Assembly: GCF_006175985.1 (NCBI RefSeq)
Contig: NZ_SRSH01000007.1
Location: 124,001-188,000, forward strand
Direction: 5' to 3'
DNA: 64,000 nt
From: Methylotetracoccus oryzae
GTDB taxonomy: Bacteria; Pseudomonadota; Gammaproteobacteria; Methylococcales; Methylococcaceae
Below, piece by piece: positions 30,221 to 39,664 of this stretch; positions within the stretch are counted from its first letter, which is position 1, and the number at the start of each line of letters is the position of its first letter. Both the position numbers and the translations under genes were made by a program. The notes under the pieces are model-generated. The model was not told where the DNA came from, made no database searches, and saw only the letters and a list, made by a program, of their open reading frames with translations.

Positions 30221-30430
30221 ATGACGACGGTCCAACTGAAGGTACAGGGAATGAAATGCGGCGGCTGCGAAAACAATGTCAAGGAAGCGGTCGGTGCGTG
30301 CCCTGGCGTCAAAACGGTGAATGCGTCACATAAGGAGTCCCGGGTCGAAGTCGAATACGACGAAGGCATCGCCGATGTGGCGGCCATTCGCAAGGCCATC
30401 GTCGACCGCGGTTTCGTGGTGGCCGACTAA
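30221..30430 (+). CDS. Heavy-metal-associated (CopZ-like) protein
   Basis: 69-residue single HMA domain. The metal-binding loop is GMKCGGCENNV (the usual form is GMxCxxC, and here it reads MKCGGC), the fold continues VKEAVGACPGVKTVNASHKE and VEVEYDEG. AAGGAGAG precedes the ATG. Copper chaperones of this size hand Cu(I) to P-type ATPases. No CopA, CopB or regulator is in the window, so it stands alone here and metal specificity is unproven. The following 259 bases hold only a GACCCGGGC direct repeat. Confidence 0.9.
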   Translation: MTTVQLKVQGMKCGGCENNVKEAVGACPGVKTVNASHKESRVEVEYDEGIADVAAIRKAIVDRGFVVAD

Positions 30431-30689
30431 GCGGGAATTCGACCCGGGCCTGTGTCCCGCCCAGACCCGGGCGCCTCTTGCATAACACACGTCCCGATTG
30501 CTTTTCCATGGCACTTGGCGTCCAATAGCGCGCCGTGATGACGCTGCCTCGACGGCCCCCTGCCGCCCGAGACGGCCAGATCGCCTCGCTTGCACCACAA
30601 AACCGCGGCCACTCGTTGTGACAGAGGGCGGTTACGAGACACCCCCCCGGGAAACGCCAAAGGAATGACTTGAATTAACGAGGCAGCCT

Positions 30690-31667
30690 ATGAGACCACC
30701 GGTACACATTGCCGTAACGGGCGCCGCGGGACAGATTAGCTACGCCCTGATCTTCCGCCTGATCGCCGGTGACCTGCTCGGCCCCGAACAGCCGATCGTG
30801 CTGCGCTTACTGGATGTGCCGGATGCCGTCGGCGCCCTGCAGGGCATCGTCATGGAACTGGTCGACTGCGCCTCCCCGCTGCTGGACGACGTCGTCATCA
30901 CCAGCTCGCCCCAGATCGCCTTTCAGGATGCGGACCTCGCGTTTCTGGTCGGTGCCCGACCGCGCACTCAAGGCATGGAACGGCAGGATCTGCTGATCGT
31001 CAATGCCGGTATTTTTTCGGAACAGGGCAAGGCGCTGAACGAAACCGCGAAGGAAACGATCAGGATTCTGGTTGTCGGCAACCCAGCCAACACGAACGCC
31101 CTGATTGCCATGACCAATGCCCCGAGATTACCGCCGGCCGCATTCTCCGCGATGACGCGCCTCGACCACAACCGCGCGGTAAGCCAATTGGCGATGAAAT
31201 GCGCCTGCACGGTTGCCGAGGTACGCCGCGTTGCGATCTGGGGCAACCATTCAACCACCCAGTTTCCGGACATTCATCACGCGCTCATCCGCGGACAACC
31301 GGCGCTGGACTGCGTCGACTTCGACTGGTACGCGCAGGATTTCATCCCCACGGTGCAAAAACGCGGTGCGGTCGTCATCGAGGCCCGCGGCAAGTCGAGC
31401 GCTGCTTCAGCCGCCAACGCCGCGATCGATCAGATGCGGAACTGGCTCTATGGGACGCCGGACGGTGACTGGACCAGCATGGCGATTCCATGCCAGGGCC
31501 AGTACGGCATGGCAGACGACCTGGTCTTCTCCTTCCCGGTGACCACCCATGACGGCCAGTACCAAGTTGTTCCGGGACTCGAACTGAACGAATTCAGTCG
31601 CAAGCAGCTCGCGCTCACCGAACGGGAGTTACTGATCGAACGGGAGATGGTAGCCCACTTGTTGTGA
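30690..31667 (+). CDS. mdh: Malate dehydrogenase (cytosolic-type, group 1)
   Basis: NAD-dependent oxidation of malate to oxaloacetate in the TCA cycle. 325 residues. [16 protein letters not shown] binds NAD; catalytic and substrate residues are in MTRLDHNRA and [12 protein letters not shown], with the active-site histidine in the latter. This is the 325-residue form shared with betaproteobacteria and xanthomonads, not the 312-residue enterobacterial enzyme. GAGG precedes the ATG at 30690. Aconitase (acnB) is 3 kb away. Confidence 0.95.
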   Translation: MRPPVHIAVTGAAGQISYALIFRLIAGDLLGPEQPIVLRLLDVPDAVGALQGIVMELVDCASPLLDDVVITSSPQIAFQDADLAFLVGARPRTQGMERQDLLIVNAGIFSEQGKALNETAKETIRILVVGNPANTNALIAMTNAPRLPPAAFSAMTRLDHNRAVSQLAMKCACTVAEVRRVAIWGNHSTTQFPDIHHALIRGQPALDCVDFDWYAQDFIPTVQKRGAVVIEARGKSSAASAANAAIDQMRNWLYGTPDGDWTSMAIPCQGQYGMADDLVFSFPVTTHDGQYQVVPGLELNEFSRKQLALTERELLIEREMVAHLL

Positions 31668-31692
31668 GCGCCTTTGCCATGTTTGCGTTCGG

Positions 31693-32523
31693 TCAATCTT
31701 CGCGATTCAGCAGCTTGACAATGTAGCCACCGGATTTCTCATCGTATTCCAGGCCGAGCAACTTACGGTTCTGCGCCTCTTCCAGCAGTTTTCCGAAAGT
31801 CCGGAAGCCGTGATAGGTTTCGTTGAAACCGGGATTACGGCGCTTCAAGGCCTGCTTGACCATTGAACCCCAAACCTTCTCCTCTTCCCCGCGTTCCTCG
31901 CTCAAGTCATCGATGGTGGCCATGACGAGATCGAGCGCCTCCTGCTTTTTTCGCTCTTCGTCGTTTGCCTTGTCCTCACCGGATTTCTTCTGGCTGGGCT
32001 TTTTCTCCGCCTCAGGTTTGACCTTGGCCTTTTGACTCTTTTCGGCGCCGCGGACCAGATCATCGTAAAAGATGAACTCGTCGCAATTGGAGATCAAGAG
32101 ATCGGAGGTCGACTTCTTCACGCCGACGCCGATGACGAGTTTGTTGTTTTCACGGAGTTTGCTGACCAGCGCCGAAAAATCCGAGTCGCCGCTGATGATG
32201 ACGAAGGTATCGACGTGCGACTTCGTGTAACACAAGTCCAGTGCGTCGACGACCATGCGGATATCCGCCGAGTTCTTGCCCGACTGGCGCACATGCGGGA
32301 TCTCGATCAGTTCGAAGGCCGCCTCGTGCATGCCTGCCTTGAATTCCTTGTAACGGTCCCAATCGCAGTAGGCCTTCTTGACCACGATGTTACCCTTCAA
32401 GAGCAGACGTTCCAGGACCTTGCGAATGTCGAAGGCCGCGTACTTGACCTCACGCACGCCCAGGGCAATGTTCTCGAAGTCACAAAAGAGCGCCAGGCTC
32501 TGGGTCTTTAGCTTTGCAGTCAT
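31693..32523 (-). CDS. NYN-domain putative RNase with C-terminal LOTUS/OST-HTH domain
   Basis: 276 residues. Residues about 8-160 are a NYN (LabA/DUF88, PIN-like) domain: FCDFENIALGV, KNSADIRMVVDALDL and ISGDSDFSALVSKLRENNK supply the conserved aspartates expected for metal-dependent RNA cleavage. A lysine/glutamate-rich linker (about 165-205) follows. The C-terminal part, from VWGSMVKQALKRRNPGFNET to GGYIVKLL, fits an OST-HTH/LOTUS RNA-binding winged helix. Targets unknown. It stands alone, convergent with mdh. The domain reading is by motif, not by a search. Confidence 0.82.
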   Translation of the reverse strand: MTAKLKTQSLALFCDFENIALGVREVKYAAFDIRKVLERLLLKGNIVVKKAYCDWDRYKEFKAGMHEAAFELIEIPHVRQSGKNSADIRMVVDALDLCYTKSHVDTFVIISGDSDFSALVSKLRENNKLVIGVGVKKSTSDLLISNCDEFIFYDDLVRGAEKSQKAKVKPEAEKKPSQKKSGEDKANDEERKKQEALDLVMATIDDLSEERGEEEKVWGSMVKQALKRRNPGFNETYHGFRTFGKLLEEAQNRKLLGLEYDEKSGGYIVKLLNRED

Positions 32524-33094
32524 GCCATCTCACAGGTAAAGAGTGAAGAAAGGTGCCGTCCAGGCAGGATGGGGCAGATCGGCGTCAGCCCGCACGAGCA
32601 AGTCGGCCGCGACGGCGGACGAGTCCGATATTGGCGCGCCCGCGCTTGGGCCCTAGCACTGGAAACTCGATCTCGCTCTGTGATCACCGCGACCGGCGGG
32701 TGGATCCGGACGGTCCAGCTGCGCACCCGCGGGCAAGCGTTCGGGAAAGTCGGGGTTGGCGAGAAATGAATGGCCGAAAGCGATGCAGTCGGGACGATCT
32801 CATTGACCGCCGCGGCCTTCCCCCCTTCTCCGGGCGCTGCAGCCTCGAATGCTGCCCGCTAGGCGAGAGACCATTTCGGCCAAGGCTAGTGTCCGGTGGC
32901 GTGATCAAGCCGGCCGTCTCGGGGAGGCGCCGAATCGCGGGATCGCATATGCCGCCGGCGGAGCCCGGCGCTTGGCGTGTGGCCGAATAAGGCGGATCCA
33001 CGAACCGCGGACCCGCCCTGTTGTCATCTGGTCCGCCGGCGACCGATACGAGCCGGCCGAGCCGCGCCCGGTCTCGCGGGCGAAGCCAGCGCAG
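32524..33094. other. 571-base stretch without an intact gene
   Basis: No complete reading frame here is credible on either strand. The part at 32653-32858 reads as a decayed old-yellow-enzyme tail (separate entry). The rest, 32859-33094, has no recognised coding signal; 32524-32652 is the NYN gene upstream region, without a clear promoter. Confidence 0.6.
32653..32858 (-). pseudogene. Remnant of an old-yellow-enzyme family flavin oxidoreductase
   Basis: On the minus strand, frame from 32799 to the TAG at 32653 reads DRPDCIAFGHSFLANPDFPE then RLPAGAQLDRPDPP, which matches the conserved C-terminal part of NemA-like NADH:flavin oxidoreductases (DAxAFGRxFIANPDLxxRL). Just upstream, in a second frame, 32858-32800 gives RAAFEAAAPGEGGKAAAVN; adding one G at the GAG junction near 32800 would join the two. 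There is no start and no flavin-binding N-terminal part, and in-frame stops precede it. So this looks like a truncated, frameshifted relic. Confidence 0.65.
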
Positions 33095-33718
33095 CTAGCC
33101 GAGATTCTGCGCAGCCACCATGAAGTACAACATCGGGATCGACAACATCGTGTTGAAACGGCTGGTCAGCATCGCAGTTCGGGCTGCCGCCTTCTTCTCA
33201 TCATCGGATGCAGCGACCATACCCAGCGCTTTCTGTTGGTTGGGCCAGATGATCATCCAGACGTTATAGGCCATCACAAGCCCCAACCACATGCCGACAC
33301 CGATAAAGGTCGCCTTGCCCCCCTTGAAGTAGCCGAGCAGCATGGCTTCCAGAATGTATTCGTTCAGCGCGGCGAGAATGAGTCCGGTCACTAGGGTTGC
33401 GAGCGCCGCCCATCGAAACCAGAACAAGGCCGTTGGCGCGATGACCTTGCCGATCGCCGGTTTCTGCTCATCCGGAATCTTGGGCATGGACGGAATCTGG
33501 ACGAAGTTGAAGTACCACAACAAGCCAATCCACATGACACCGGACAGCACATGCAGCCAGCGGAACAGGAACGTCAGCCACTCCCTGGACATCTGGAAAC
33601 TGCCCGTGACGAAAGCCAGGATCACCAGGATACCGGCGCCGAACATCAGTGCACGTTCCAGTTTGTCGAGGCCAGCCTTGCCTAGGCTATTGATCAGGAT
33701 GAGCATGACATTTCGCAT
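33095..33718 (-). CDS. PuuD-like (DUF989) integral membrane protein
   Basis: 207 residues, about five transmembrane segments. The core resembles the membrane part of PuuD urate oxidases: FRWLHVLSGVMWIGLLWYFN with a candidate heme-ligating histidine, ALFWFRWAALATLVTGLIL, and MWLGLVMAYNVWMIIWPNQQ. True PuuD proteins carry a C-terminal cytochrome c domain with CxxCH; none is present here. The start at 33718 has AGGAGA just upstream; the frame is open to 33838, but without homology. Substrate unknown; a respiratory-chain-linked dehydrogenase or a heme protein is possible. Confidence 0.75.
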   Translation of the reverse strand: MRNVMLILINSLGKAGLDKLERALMFGAGILVILAFVTGSFQMSREWLTFLFRWLHVLSGVMWIGLLWYFNFVQIPSMPKIPDEQKPAIGKVIAPTALFWFRWAALATLVTGLILAALNEYILEAMLLGYFKGGKATFIGVGMWLGLVMAYNVWMIIWPNQQKALGMVAASDDEKKAAARTAMLTSRFNTMLSIPMLYFMVAAQNLG

Positions 33719-33920
33719 CGTTCTCCTCTCCCCTGTAGTCTGATGATGTTCTTCGAGCCGGCGCTCAAAAGGCACCGGAGGGCACAGAGTAGTCGGTTGT
33801 CGAGCGCACCGCAAATGCCGCAGATATCTACTCAACAATTCAGCGGACGTGCTGGCGCTTGGACTGGAGCCGGGAGCGCCGGAAGCCAGTTACCCCCTGG
33901 GATCGCTGCCGCATCAAGTG

Positions 33921-34364
33921 TCAATTCCGCGTCATCAGCACTACGCCAGCCATCAGCAGCAGCGCACCGAGCACGCGAGGGCCGCTGAAGGGCTGCAGGG
34001 GCAAGCCCAGCCAACCGAAGTGATCGATCACTAGCGCAGCCACGAGTTGGCCGGCCACCGTGACGGCGACCAAGGTCGCCGCGCCCAACCGCGGCGTCAC
34101 CAGGATCGCCGTCACCACGTAGAGCGCCCCGAAGAGACCACCGAGCCAAGCCCACCACGGCGCCAGGACCGCGCTCCGCAGATCGGCCCACGGTATGCGG
34201 GTCAGCCCGGTGTAGGCAACCAAGGCCAGCGTGCCGACGACGAATGAAATCAGTGCCGCCAGCACCGGACTGGTCATGCACTGGCGGAGCTGCGCGTTCA
34301 CGGCCGCCTGTATCGGCAGCACGACCCCTGAAAAGAGGCCTATCAACACATAAGTCCACTGCAT
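33921..34364 (-). CDS. YdcZ/DUF606-type DMT-superfamily transporter
   Basis: 147 residues, five hydrophobic segments, no long soluble part. YVLIGLFSGVVLPIQAAVNA and the GQLVAALVIDHFGWLG segment are typical of DUF606 (YdcZ) proteins, small half-transporters of the drug/metabolite family that act as dimers. GAGGAG precedes the ATG and a 17-base perfect palindrome lies just upstream of it. Substrate unknown. Confidence 0.8.
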   Translation of the reverse strand: MQWTYVLIGLFSGVVLPIQAAVNAQLRQCMTSPVLAALISFVVGTLALVAYTGLTRIPWADLRSAVLAPWWAWLGGLFGALYVVTAILVTPRLGAATLVAVTVAGQLVAALVIDHFGWLGLPLQPFSGPRVLGALLLMAGVVLMTRN

Positions 34365-34378
34365 CCGTGGTTACTCCT

Positions 34379-34395
34379 CGGTTGTGACACAACCG
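34379..34395. promoter_or_regulatory. 17-base palindrome upstream of the DMT transporter gene
   Basis: CGGTTGTGACACAACCG has 8-base arms around a central A. It lies 15 bases upstream of the ATG at 34364, directly 5' of the ribosome-binding site on the minus strand. It could be an operator or an mRNA hairpin limiting initiation; no protein is identified. Confidence 0.4.
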
Positions 34396-34457
34396 CCGAC
34401 CTTCAGGGATCGGCGCGATGCGCTGTCGTTGCCTCGGAGCCGGATCCTTCGCGCCCC

Positions 34458-37025
34458 TCAGGCAGCGGCTGAGTTTTCCGCCTTATCCCGATACTCGGCA
34501 ATCTGATCGAAATTCAGATACCGATAGGTGTCATCCGCATCTTTCTGGATCTGTTGCATGAAGCCCATATACTCCTGCATGGTCGGGATGCGCCCGAGGA
34601 TCGAGCAGACCGAAGCCAGTTCCGCCGATGACAGGAACACATTGGCACCGGCCCCGAGCCGGTTGGGAAAATTTCGGGTGGAGGTCGAAACCACGGTGGC
34701 GTTGTCGGCGACGCGAGCCTGGTTACCCATGCAGAGCGAGCAACCCGGCATTTCCATGCGAGCCCCCGCCTTGCCATAGGCGCCGTAAAAACCCTCCTCC
34801 ATCAACTGGGCCTGATCCATCCGGGTCGGCGGCGCTATCCAGAGCCGGCCTGGCACTTGACCGCCAGCCTTCTCCAGCACGCGGCCCGCAGCCCGGAAAT
34901 GCCCGATATTGGTCATGCAGGAACCCAGGAATACTTCGTCGATCGCAGTACCCGCCACCTCCGACAGGGGCTTGACGTCGTCGGGATCGTTCGGACAGCA
35001 GAGCAGCGGCTCGCGGATCGCATCGAGATCGATCTCGATGATTTCCGCGTACTCCGCATCGGCGTCAGCTTCCAGCAATACCGGATTCGCGAGCCACTCC
35101 TCCATGGACCTGATGCGCCGCTGCAAGGTGCGGGCGTCCCCATAACCCTGACTGATCATCCACTGCAGCAGGACGACGTTGGAGCGCAGGTACTCTGCGA
35201 TCGGCTCTTGGTTGAGGCGCACCGTACAAGCCGCCGCGGATCGCTCGGCTGAGGCGTCGGCCAATTCGAAGGCCTGTTCGATCTTCAGGTCGGGCAAGCC
35301 CTCGATCTCGAGGATCCGCCCGTTGTAGACATTCTTCTTGCCCTTCTTCTCCACCGTCAGCAGACCCCGCTGCAGAGCAGCATAAGGGATCGCATGCACC
35401 AGATCGCGGAGCGTGATTCCGGGTTGCATCGTGCCCTTGAAGCGCACCAGCACCGACTCGGGCATGTCCAGCGGCATGACACCCGTCGCGGCAGCGAAAG
35501 CCACGAGGCCCGAACCGGCCGGGAACGAAATGCCGATCGGGAAGCGCGTATGCGAGTCGCCCCCGGTGCCGACCGTATCGGGCAGCAGCATCCGGTTCAG
35601 CCAGGAATGGATGATCCCATCCCCGGGGCGCAGTGCAACCCCGCCGCGGTTCATGATGAAATCAGGTAAGGTGTGGTGGGTCTGGACGTCGACCGGCTTC
35701 GGGTAGGCCGCCGTATGACAGAACGACTGCAGCACCAAGTCGGCCGAGAAACCGAGACAGGCCAGGTCCTTGAGTTCATCGCGCGTCATCGGACCCGTCG
35801 TGTCCTGCGAGCCCACCGTCGTCATGTGCGGTTCACAATAGGTCCCGGGGCGGACACCGGGCACACCGCAGGCTTTCCCGATCATTTTCTGGGCCAGGGT
35901 ATAACCTTTGCCGGAATCAGCGGCGGCAACAGGCCGCCGGAAGACCGGCGAGGTGACCAGTCCCATGGCCTTGCGAGCGCGGTCCGTGAGCCCGCGACCG
36001 ATGATCAGCGGTATACGCCCTCCGGCCCGGATCTCGTCGAGCAGGATCTCGGTTTTGAGTTTGAACGTGGTCACCAACTCGTCGGTCAGATGCCGCTTGA
36101 TCTGACCCTGATACGGGTAGATGTCGATGACGTCGCCAGTCGCGAGGTCGGTTACGTCGCACTCGATCGGCAGTGCTCCGGAATCTTCCATGGTGTTGAA
36201 AAAGATCGGTGCGATCTTGCCGCCGATACAGACACCGCCGGCTCTCTTGTTCGGTACGTGCGGGATATCGTCGCCCGTGTACCACAACAAGGAATTGGTC
36301 GCGGACTTACGCGACGAACCGGTGCCGACCACATCCCCGACGAAGGCCACCGGATGCCCCTTGGCCTTGAGGTCGGTGATTTGTTGCTCTGCGTTGACCA
36401 CTCCCTCGCGTGGATTCTTCAGCATCGACTTCGCGTGCAGCGGGATGTCCGGTCGGGACCACGCATCGGTCGCCGGTGACAGATCGTCGGTATTGATCTC
36501 CCCGGGGACCTTGAACACGGTAACGGTCAGCTTCTCGGGGAGCGGCGCGCGCGCAGTGAACCAGTCCGCATCGGCCCAGGATTGCATCACAGCCCGGGCG
36601 TGGACGTTACCCCCGTCCGCCTTTTCCTGCACATCGTGAAAGGCATCGAACATCAACAGCGTGTGCGACAAGGCCTTGGCAGCCGCGCCCCCGAGTTCCG
36701 GATCGTCGAGCAACTCGATCAAGGGCGCCACGTTGTAACCCCCGAGCATGGTTCCGAGCCATTCCGTCGCCTGCAACCGATCCAGGATGGGCGATACCAC
36801 CTGTCCGCGAGCGACCGCAGCCAGAAAGCCCGCCTTGACATATGCCGCGTCGTCGACGCCAGCGGGCACGCGGTTGCTCAACAGATCCAGCAGAAACTCG
36901 GCCTCGCCTGCCGGGGGATTCCCGATCAATTCGACCAGAGCGGCCGTCTGCTCGGCCGTGAGCGGCTTCGGCACAAGCCCCATGGCCGCGCGCTCGGCGA
37001 CCTGCTGGCGGTATTCTGTTAGCAT
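34458..37025 (-). CDS. acnB: Bifunctional aconitase B / 2-methylisocitrate dehydratase
   Basis: 4Fe-4S enzyme of the TCA cycle isomerising citrate and isocitrate. 855 residues, close to E. coli AcnB (865), with the B-type domain order: N-terminal HEAT-like domain, swivel domain, then the Fe-S core. N terminus [20 protein letters not shown] follows the E. coli one. Cluster cysteines are in [16 protein letters not shown] and [15 protein letters not shown]. Preceded by a good -10 and a palindrome. Followed after 93 bases by the DMT transporter gene. Confidence 0.97.
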   Translation of the reverse strand: MLTEYRQQVAERAAMGLVPKPLTAEQTAALVELIGNPPAGEAEFLLDLLSNRVPAGVDDAAYVKAGFLAAVARGQVVSPILDRLQATEWLGTMLGGYNVAPLIELLDDPELGGAAAKALSHTLLMFDAFHDVQEKADGGNVHARAVMQSWADADWFTARAPLPEKLTVTVFKVPGEINTDDLSPATDAWSRPDIPLHAKSMLKNPREGVVNAEQQITDLKAKGHPVAFVGDVVGTGSSRKSATNSLLWYTGDDIPHVPNKRAGGVCIGGKIAPIFFNTMEDSGALPIECDVTDLATGDVIDIYPYQGQIKRHLTDELVTTFKLKTEILLDEIRAGGRIPLIIGRGLTDRARKAMGLVTSPVFRRPVAAADSGKGYTLAQKMIGKACGVPGVRPGTYCEPHMTTVGSQDTTGPMTRDELKDLACLGFSADLVLQSFCHTAAYPKPVDVQTHHTLPDFIMNRGGVALRPGDGIIHSWLNRMLLPDTVGTGGDSHTRFPIGISFPAGSGLVAFAAATGVMPLDMPESVLVRFKGTMQPGITLRDLVHAIPYAALQRGLLTVEKKGKKNVYNGRILEIEGLPDLKIEQAFELADASAERSAAACTVRLNQEPIAEYLRSNVVLLQWMISQGYGDARTLQRRIRSMEEWLANPVLLEADADAEYAEIIEIDLDAIREPLLCCPNDPDDVKPLSEVAGTAIDEVFLGSCMTNIGHFRAAGRVLEKAGGQVPGRLWIAPPTRMDQAQLMEEGFYGAYGKAGARMEMPGCSLCMGNQARVADNATVVSTSTRNFPNRLGAGANVFLSSAELASVCSILGRIPTMQEYMGFMQQIQKDADDTYRYLNFDQIAEYRDKAENSAAA

Positions 37026-37079
37026 CGGATCTACCCTGCGAATGATGGTACGAGTAACGGCACGGTCCGGCTGGATCCC

Positions 37080-37102
37080 GACGGTGACCGTCAGCCATTA
37101 TA
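37080..37102 (-). promoter_or_regulatory. acnB -10 element with palindrome over the start of transcription
   Basis: On the minus strand a perfect TATAAT (37102-37097) is followed at the expected transcription start by the palindrome GACGGTGACCGTC (37092-37080). The -35 region (TGAAAA at 37125-37120) is weak. The palindrome may be an operator. The leader to the ATG is about 65 bases. Confidence 0.5.
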
Positions 37103-37137
37103 GGGGCGGACTCGTCCGATTTTCACGCTGAAACAGT

Positions 37138-38067
37138 ATGTCTACCTGGTATTACAGCCATCCCAGCTTCCTTCACCATGACACGGGGCAGGGGCATCCG
37201 GAAAGCGTTCGGCGCCTGGAAGTCATCGAGCAGGCGCTGCGGGATCCGTGTTTCTCGGAACTGGTTCGGTGCGAGGCGCCCGCGGCGGCGCACGAGCAAT
37301 TGCTGCGCGTTCACTCCGAAGCCCATATCAGCCGCGTGCTGGAAGCGATCCCGCGGCAGGGCCACGTGCATCTGGATGCCGACACCGTGGTATCCCCGCG
37401 CTCTGGGGAAGCCGCCCTGCATGCAGCCGGGGCGGTTTGCGCCGCCGTCGGCGCCGTGACGACCGGGAAGGCACGCAACGCGTTCTGCGCCGTGCGCCCG
37501 CCCGGACACCATGCGGAATCAGGTCGACCGATGGGGTTCTGTCTCTTCAATAATGTCGCCATCGCAGCGCGGCATGCCCAGCAGGCATATCGGCTCGCGA
37601 AAGTTGCCATCGTGGATTTCGACGTCCACCATGGAAACGGGACCCAGCAGATCTTTCAGAAGGATCCCACGGTGTTGTACGCGTCGACCCATCAGTACCC
37701 CTGGTATCCGGGAACGGGTGGAGCCGAGGAAATCGGCGTCGGCAATATCGTCAACGTGCCGCTGCGCGAAGGCACCGATTCGAAGATCTTCAGAAGCGCG
37801 GTCGCGAGCCGCATTCTGCCGGCCGTCGATACGTTTCGGCCGGACCTCATCCTGATCTCGGCCGGGTTCGATGCCCACCGCGACGATCCGCTGGCCGCGC
37901 TCGATCTGGTCGAGGAAGACTTCGCATGGATCACCAATGAGCTTAAAGAGATTGCGGAGCGGCATGCCCACGGCCGCATCGTCTCGGCGCTGGAAGGCGG
38001 TTATGCGCTCGAAGCACTCAGCCGGAGCGTTACCGCACATGTCCGCGCCCTGATGGCAACGCCCTGA
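37138..38067 (+). CDS. Histone deacetylase-family amidohydrolase
   Basis: 309-residue arginase/deacetylase-fold zinc hydrolase of the bacterial HDAC (class-II-like) group. The catalytic His pair is in [13 protein letters not shown], zinc ligands are in [11 protein letters not shown] and [10 protein letters not shown], and the glycine-rich loop LEGGYAL is near the C terminus. Bacterial members deacetylate small molecules such as acetylated polyamines or acetyl-lysine proteins; which applies here is not readable. Divergent from acnB across 112 bases. The next 211 bases (38068-38278) hold nothing I recognise. Confidence 0.92.
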   Translation: MSTWYYSHPSFLHHDTGQGHPESVRRLEVIEQALRDPCFSELVRCEAPAAAHEQLLRVHSEAHISRVLEAIPRQGHVHLDADTVVSPRSGEAALHAAGAVCAAVGAVTTGKARNAFCAVRPPGHHAESGRPMGFCLFNNVAIAARHAQQAYRLAKVAIVDFDVHHGNGTQQIFQKDPTVLYASTHQYPWYPGTGGAEEIGVGNIVNVPLREGTDSKIFRSAVASRILPAVDTFRPDLILISAGFDAHRDDPLAALDLVEEDFAWITNELKEIAERHAHGRIVSALEGGYALEALSRSVTAHVRALMATP

Positions 38068-38278
38068 GCCACCAACGGGACTGGCCTGTGCGAACTGAAC
38101 AGCAGCGATCCGCGAGGGATATTCTCGCTACAAGGCCCGCCCCGGCTGGCTCGTGGCCCTTACGGCCGATGTCGATCTCGCGGGAGACCTCCATACGGTG
38201 CGCTGGCCGCGATCGCGCGATTCGGCGTGTACCTCCACCGAGGCGAGGGCAACGCCAGATTGGTAGAGATACATGGTC

Positions 38279-39613
38279 CTAGCGGGGTGATGTCCCGCGC
38301 CCGATCCCGTAGTAGGTGAATCCCAGCGCCTTCATCCGTTGCGGGTCGTACAGATTGCGCCCGTCGAAGATGACGGGCGCCGCGAGAACCGTCTTGAGGC
38401 GCTCGAAGTCCGGGCTTCGGAACACGTTCCACTCGGTCACGACGACCAGCGCATCGGCTCCGTCCAGCGTGGACTCCAGCGTTTCGCAGAGTGTCAGATC
38501 CCGACGCTGGCCATAGATCCGTGCTGCTTCCTCCATCGCGACGGGATCGAAAGCCCGCACCGCCGCCCCGGCCTCCCAAAGGGCTTCCATGAGCACACGG
38601 CTCGGCGCTTCGCGCATGTCGTCGGTGTTCGGCTTGAACGCCAGCCCCCAAACCGCGAACGTTTTTCCGCCAAGCGCCCCGTCATAGTGAGCACGAATCT
38701 TTTCGAACAACTTCAACTTTTGGCGGTCGTTGACGTCTTCGACCGCTTTCAGTAGCTGCGCCGAGTACTGCACATCCCGGGCCGTCCGCTCCAGAGCCTT
38801 GACATCCTTTGGGAAACAGGAGCCGCCGTAACCGCATCCGGGGTAGATGAAGTGATAGCCGATGCGCGGATCGGACCCGATACCGACCCTCACCTTCTCG
38901 ATGTCCGCACCGAGACATTCGGCCAGATTCGCCAATTCGTTCATGAAACTGATTTTCGTCGCCAGCATCGCATTGGCGGCGTACTTGGTCAGCTCCGCGG
39001 AACGCACATCCATCCCGACCATACGGTCATGGTTGCGGTTGAAGGGCGCGTAGAGCGCCCGTAGCAACTCGAAAGTGCGCGGATTGTCGGCCCCGACAAC
39101 GATCCGATCGGGCTTCATGAAGTCATCGATCGCGGCACCTTCCTTCAGGAATTCGGGATTTGATACCACATCGAACTCGACCGCATCGCCCCGCTTCTCC
39201 AACTCGCCCGCGATCGCGTTCCGCACCTTGTCGGCCGTTCCGACGGGCACGGTCGACTTGTTGACGACCACGCGGTACTCCTGCAACCGCGCACCGATGC
39301 TGCGTGCGACGGCCAGCACGTACTGCAGGTCGGCCGAACCGTCTTCATCGGGAGGCGTGCCAACCGCAATAAACTGGAACAACCCGTGAGCGACGGCCGC
39401 GTCGACATCGGTCGTGAAACTCAACCGTTTCTGCGCCATGTTCCGCGCGATGACGGCATCCAGACCCGGCTCATGGATCGGCACGACGCCTCGGTTCAGT
39501 CCATCGATCTTTTCCTGGCTGATATCGATGCACAGGACGTCGTTGCCCACCTCGGCCAGGCAGGCGCCCGTCACCAAACCGACATAGCCGGACCCAAAAA
39601 CCGTGACGTTCAT
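38279..39613 (-). CDS. ugd: UDP-glucose 6-dehydrogenase
   Basis: NAD-dependent four-electron oxidation of UDP-glucose to UDP-glucuronate. 444 residues from the ATG at 39613, which has AGGAGAGG upstream; the frame is open to 39649. NAD-binding [27 protein letters not shown], the catalytic cysteine in [13 protein letters not shown] (around 265) and the C-terminal domain [13 protein letters not shown] are normal. It feeds UDP-glucuronate into polysaccharides or lipid modification; no polysaccharide cluster is attached. Follows metZ by 51 bases on the same strand. Confidence 0.96.
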   Translation of the reverse strand: MNVTVFGSGYVGLVTGACLAEVGNDVLCIDISQEKIDGLNRGVVPIHEPGLDAVIARNMAQKRLSFTTDVDAAVAHGLFQFIAVGTPPDEDGSADLQYVLAVARSIGARLQEYRVVVNKSTVPVGTADKVRNAIAGELEKRGDAVEFDVVSNPEFLKEGAAIDDFMKPDRIVVGADNPRTFELLRALYAPFNRNHDRMVGMDVRSAELTKYAANAMLATKISFMNELANLAECLGADIEKVRVGIGSDPRIGYHFIYPGCGYGGSCFPKDVKALERTARDVQYSAQLLKAVEDVNDRQKLKLFEKIRAHYDGALGGKTFAVWGLAFKPNTDDMREAPSRVLMEALWEAGAAVRAFDPVAMEEAARIYGQRRDLTLCETLESTLDGADALVVVTEWNVFRSPDFERLKTVLAAPVIFDGRNLYDPQRMKALGFTYYGIGRGTSPR

Positions 39614-39664
39614 GTCACCTCTCCTTTTGGTTGAGTGAAAGACGCTCAAAGCACGGGAGTGTGG

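Noticed and set aside
30431..30689. GACCCGGGC repeats as a terminator or attachment site
   Set aside because: The repeats contain CCCGGG and can pair, but there is no T run, no integrase and no tRNA; too little to call.
38068..38278. Possible gene or relic between the HDAC-like gene and ugd
   Set aside because: One frame gives a protein-like stretch (GYSRYKARPGWLVALTADVD), but there is no start, no family I recognise and no conserved motif.
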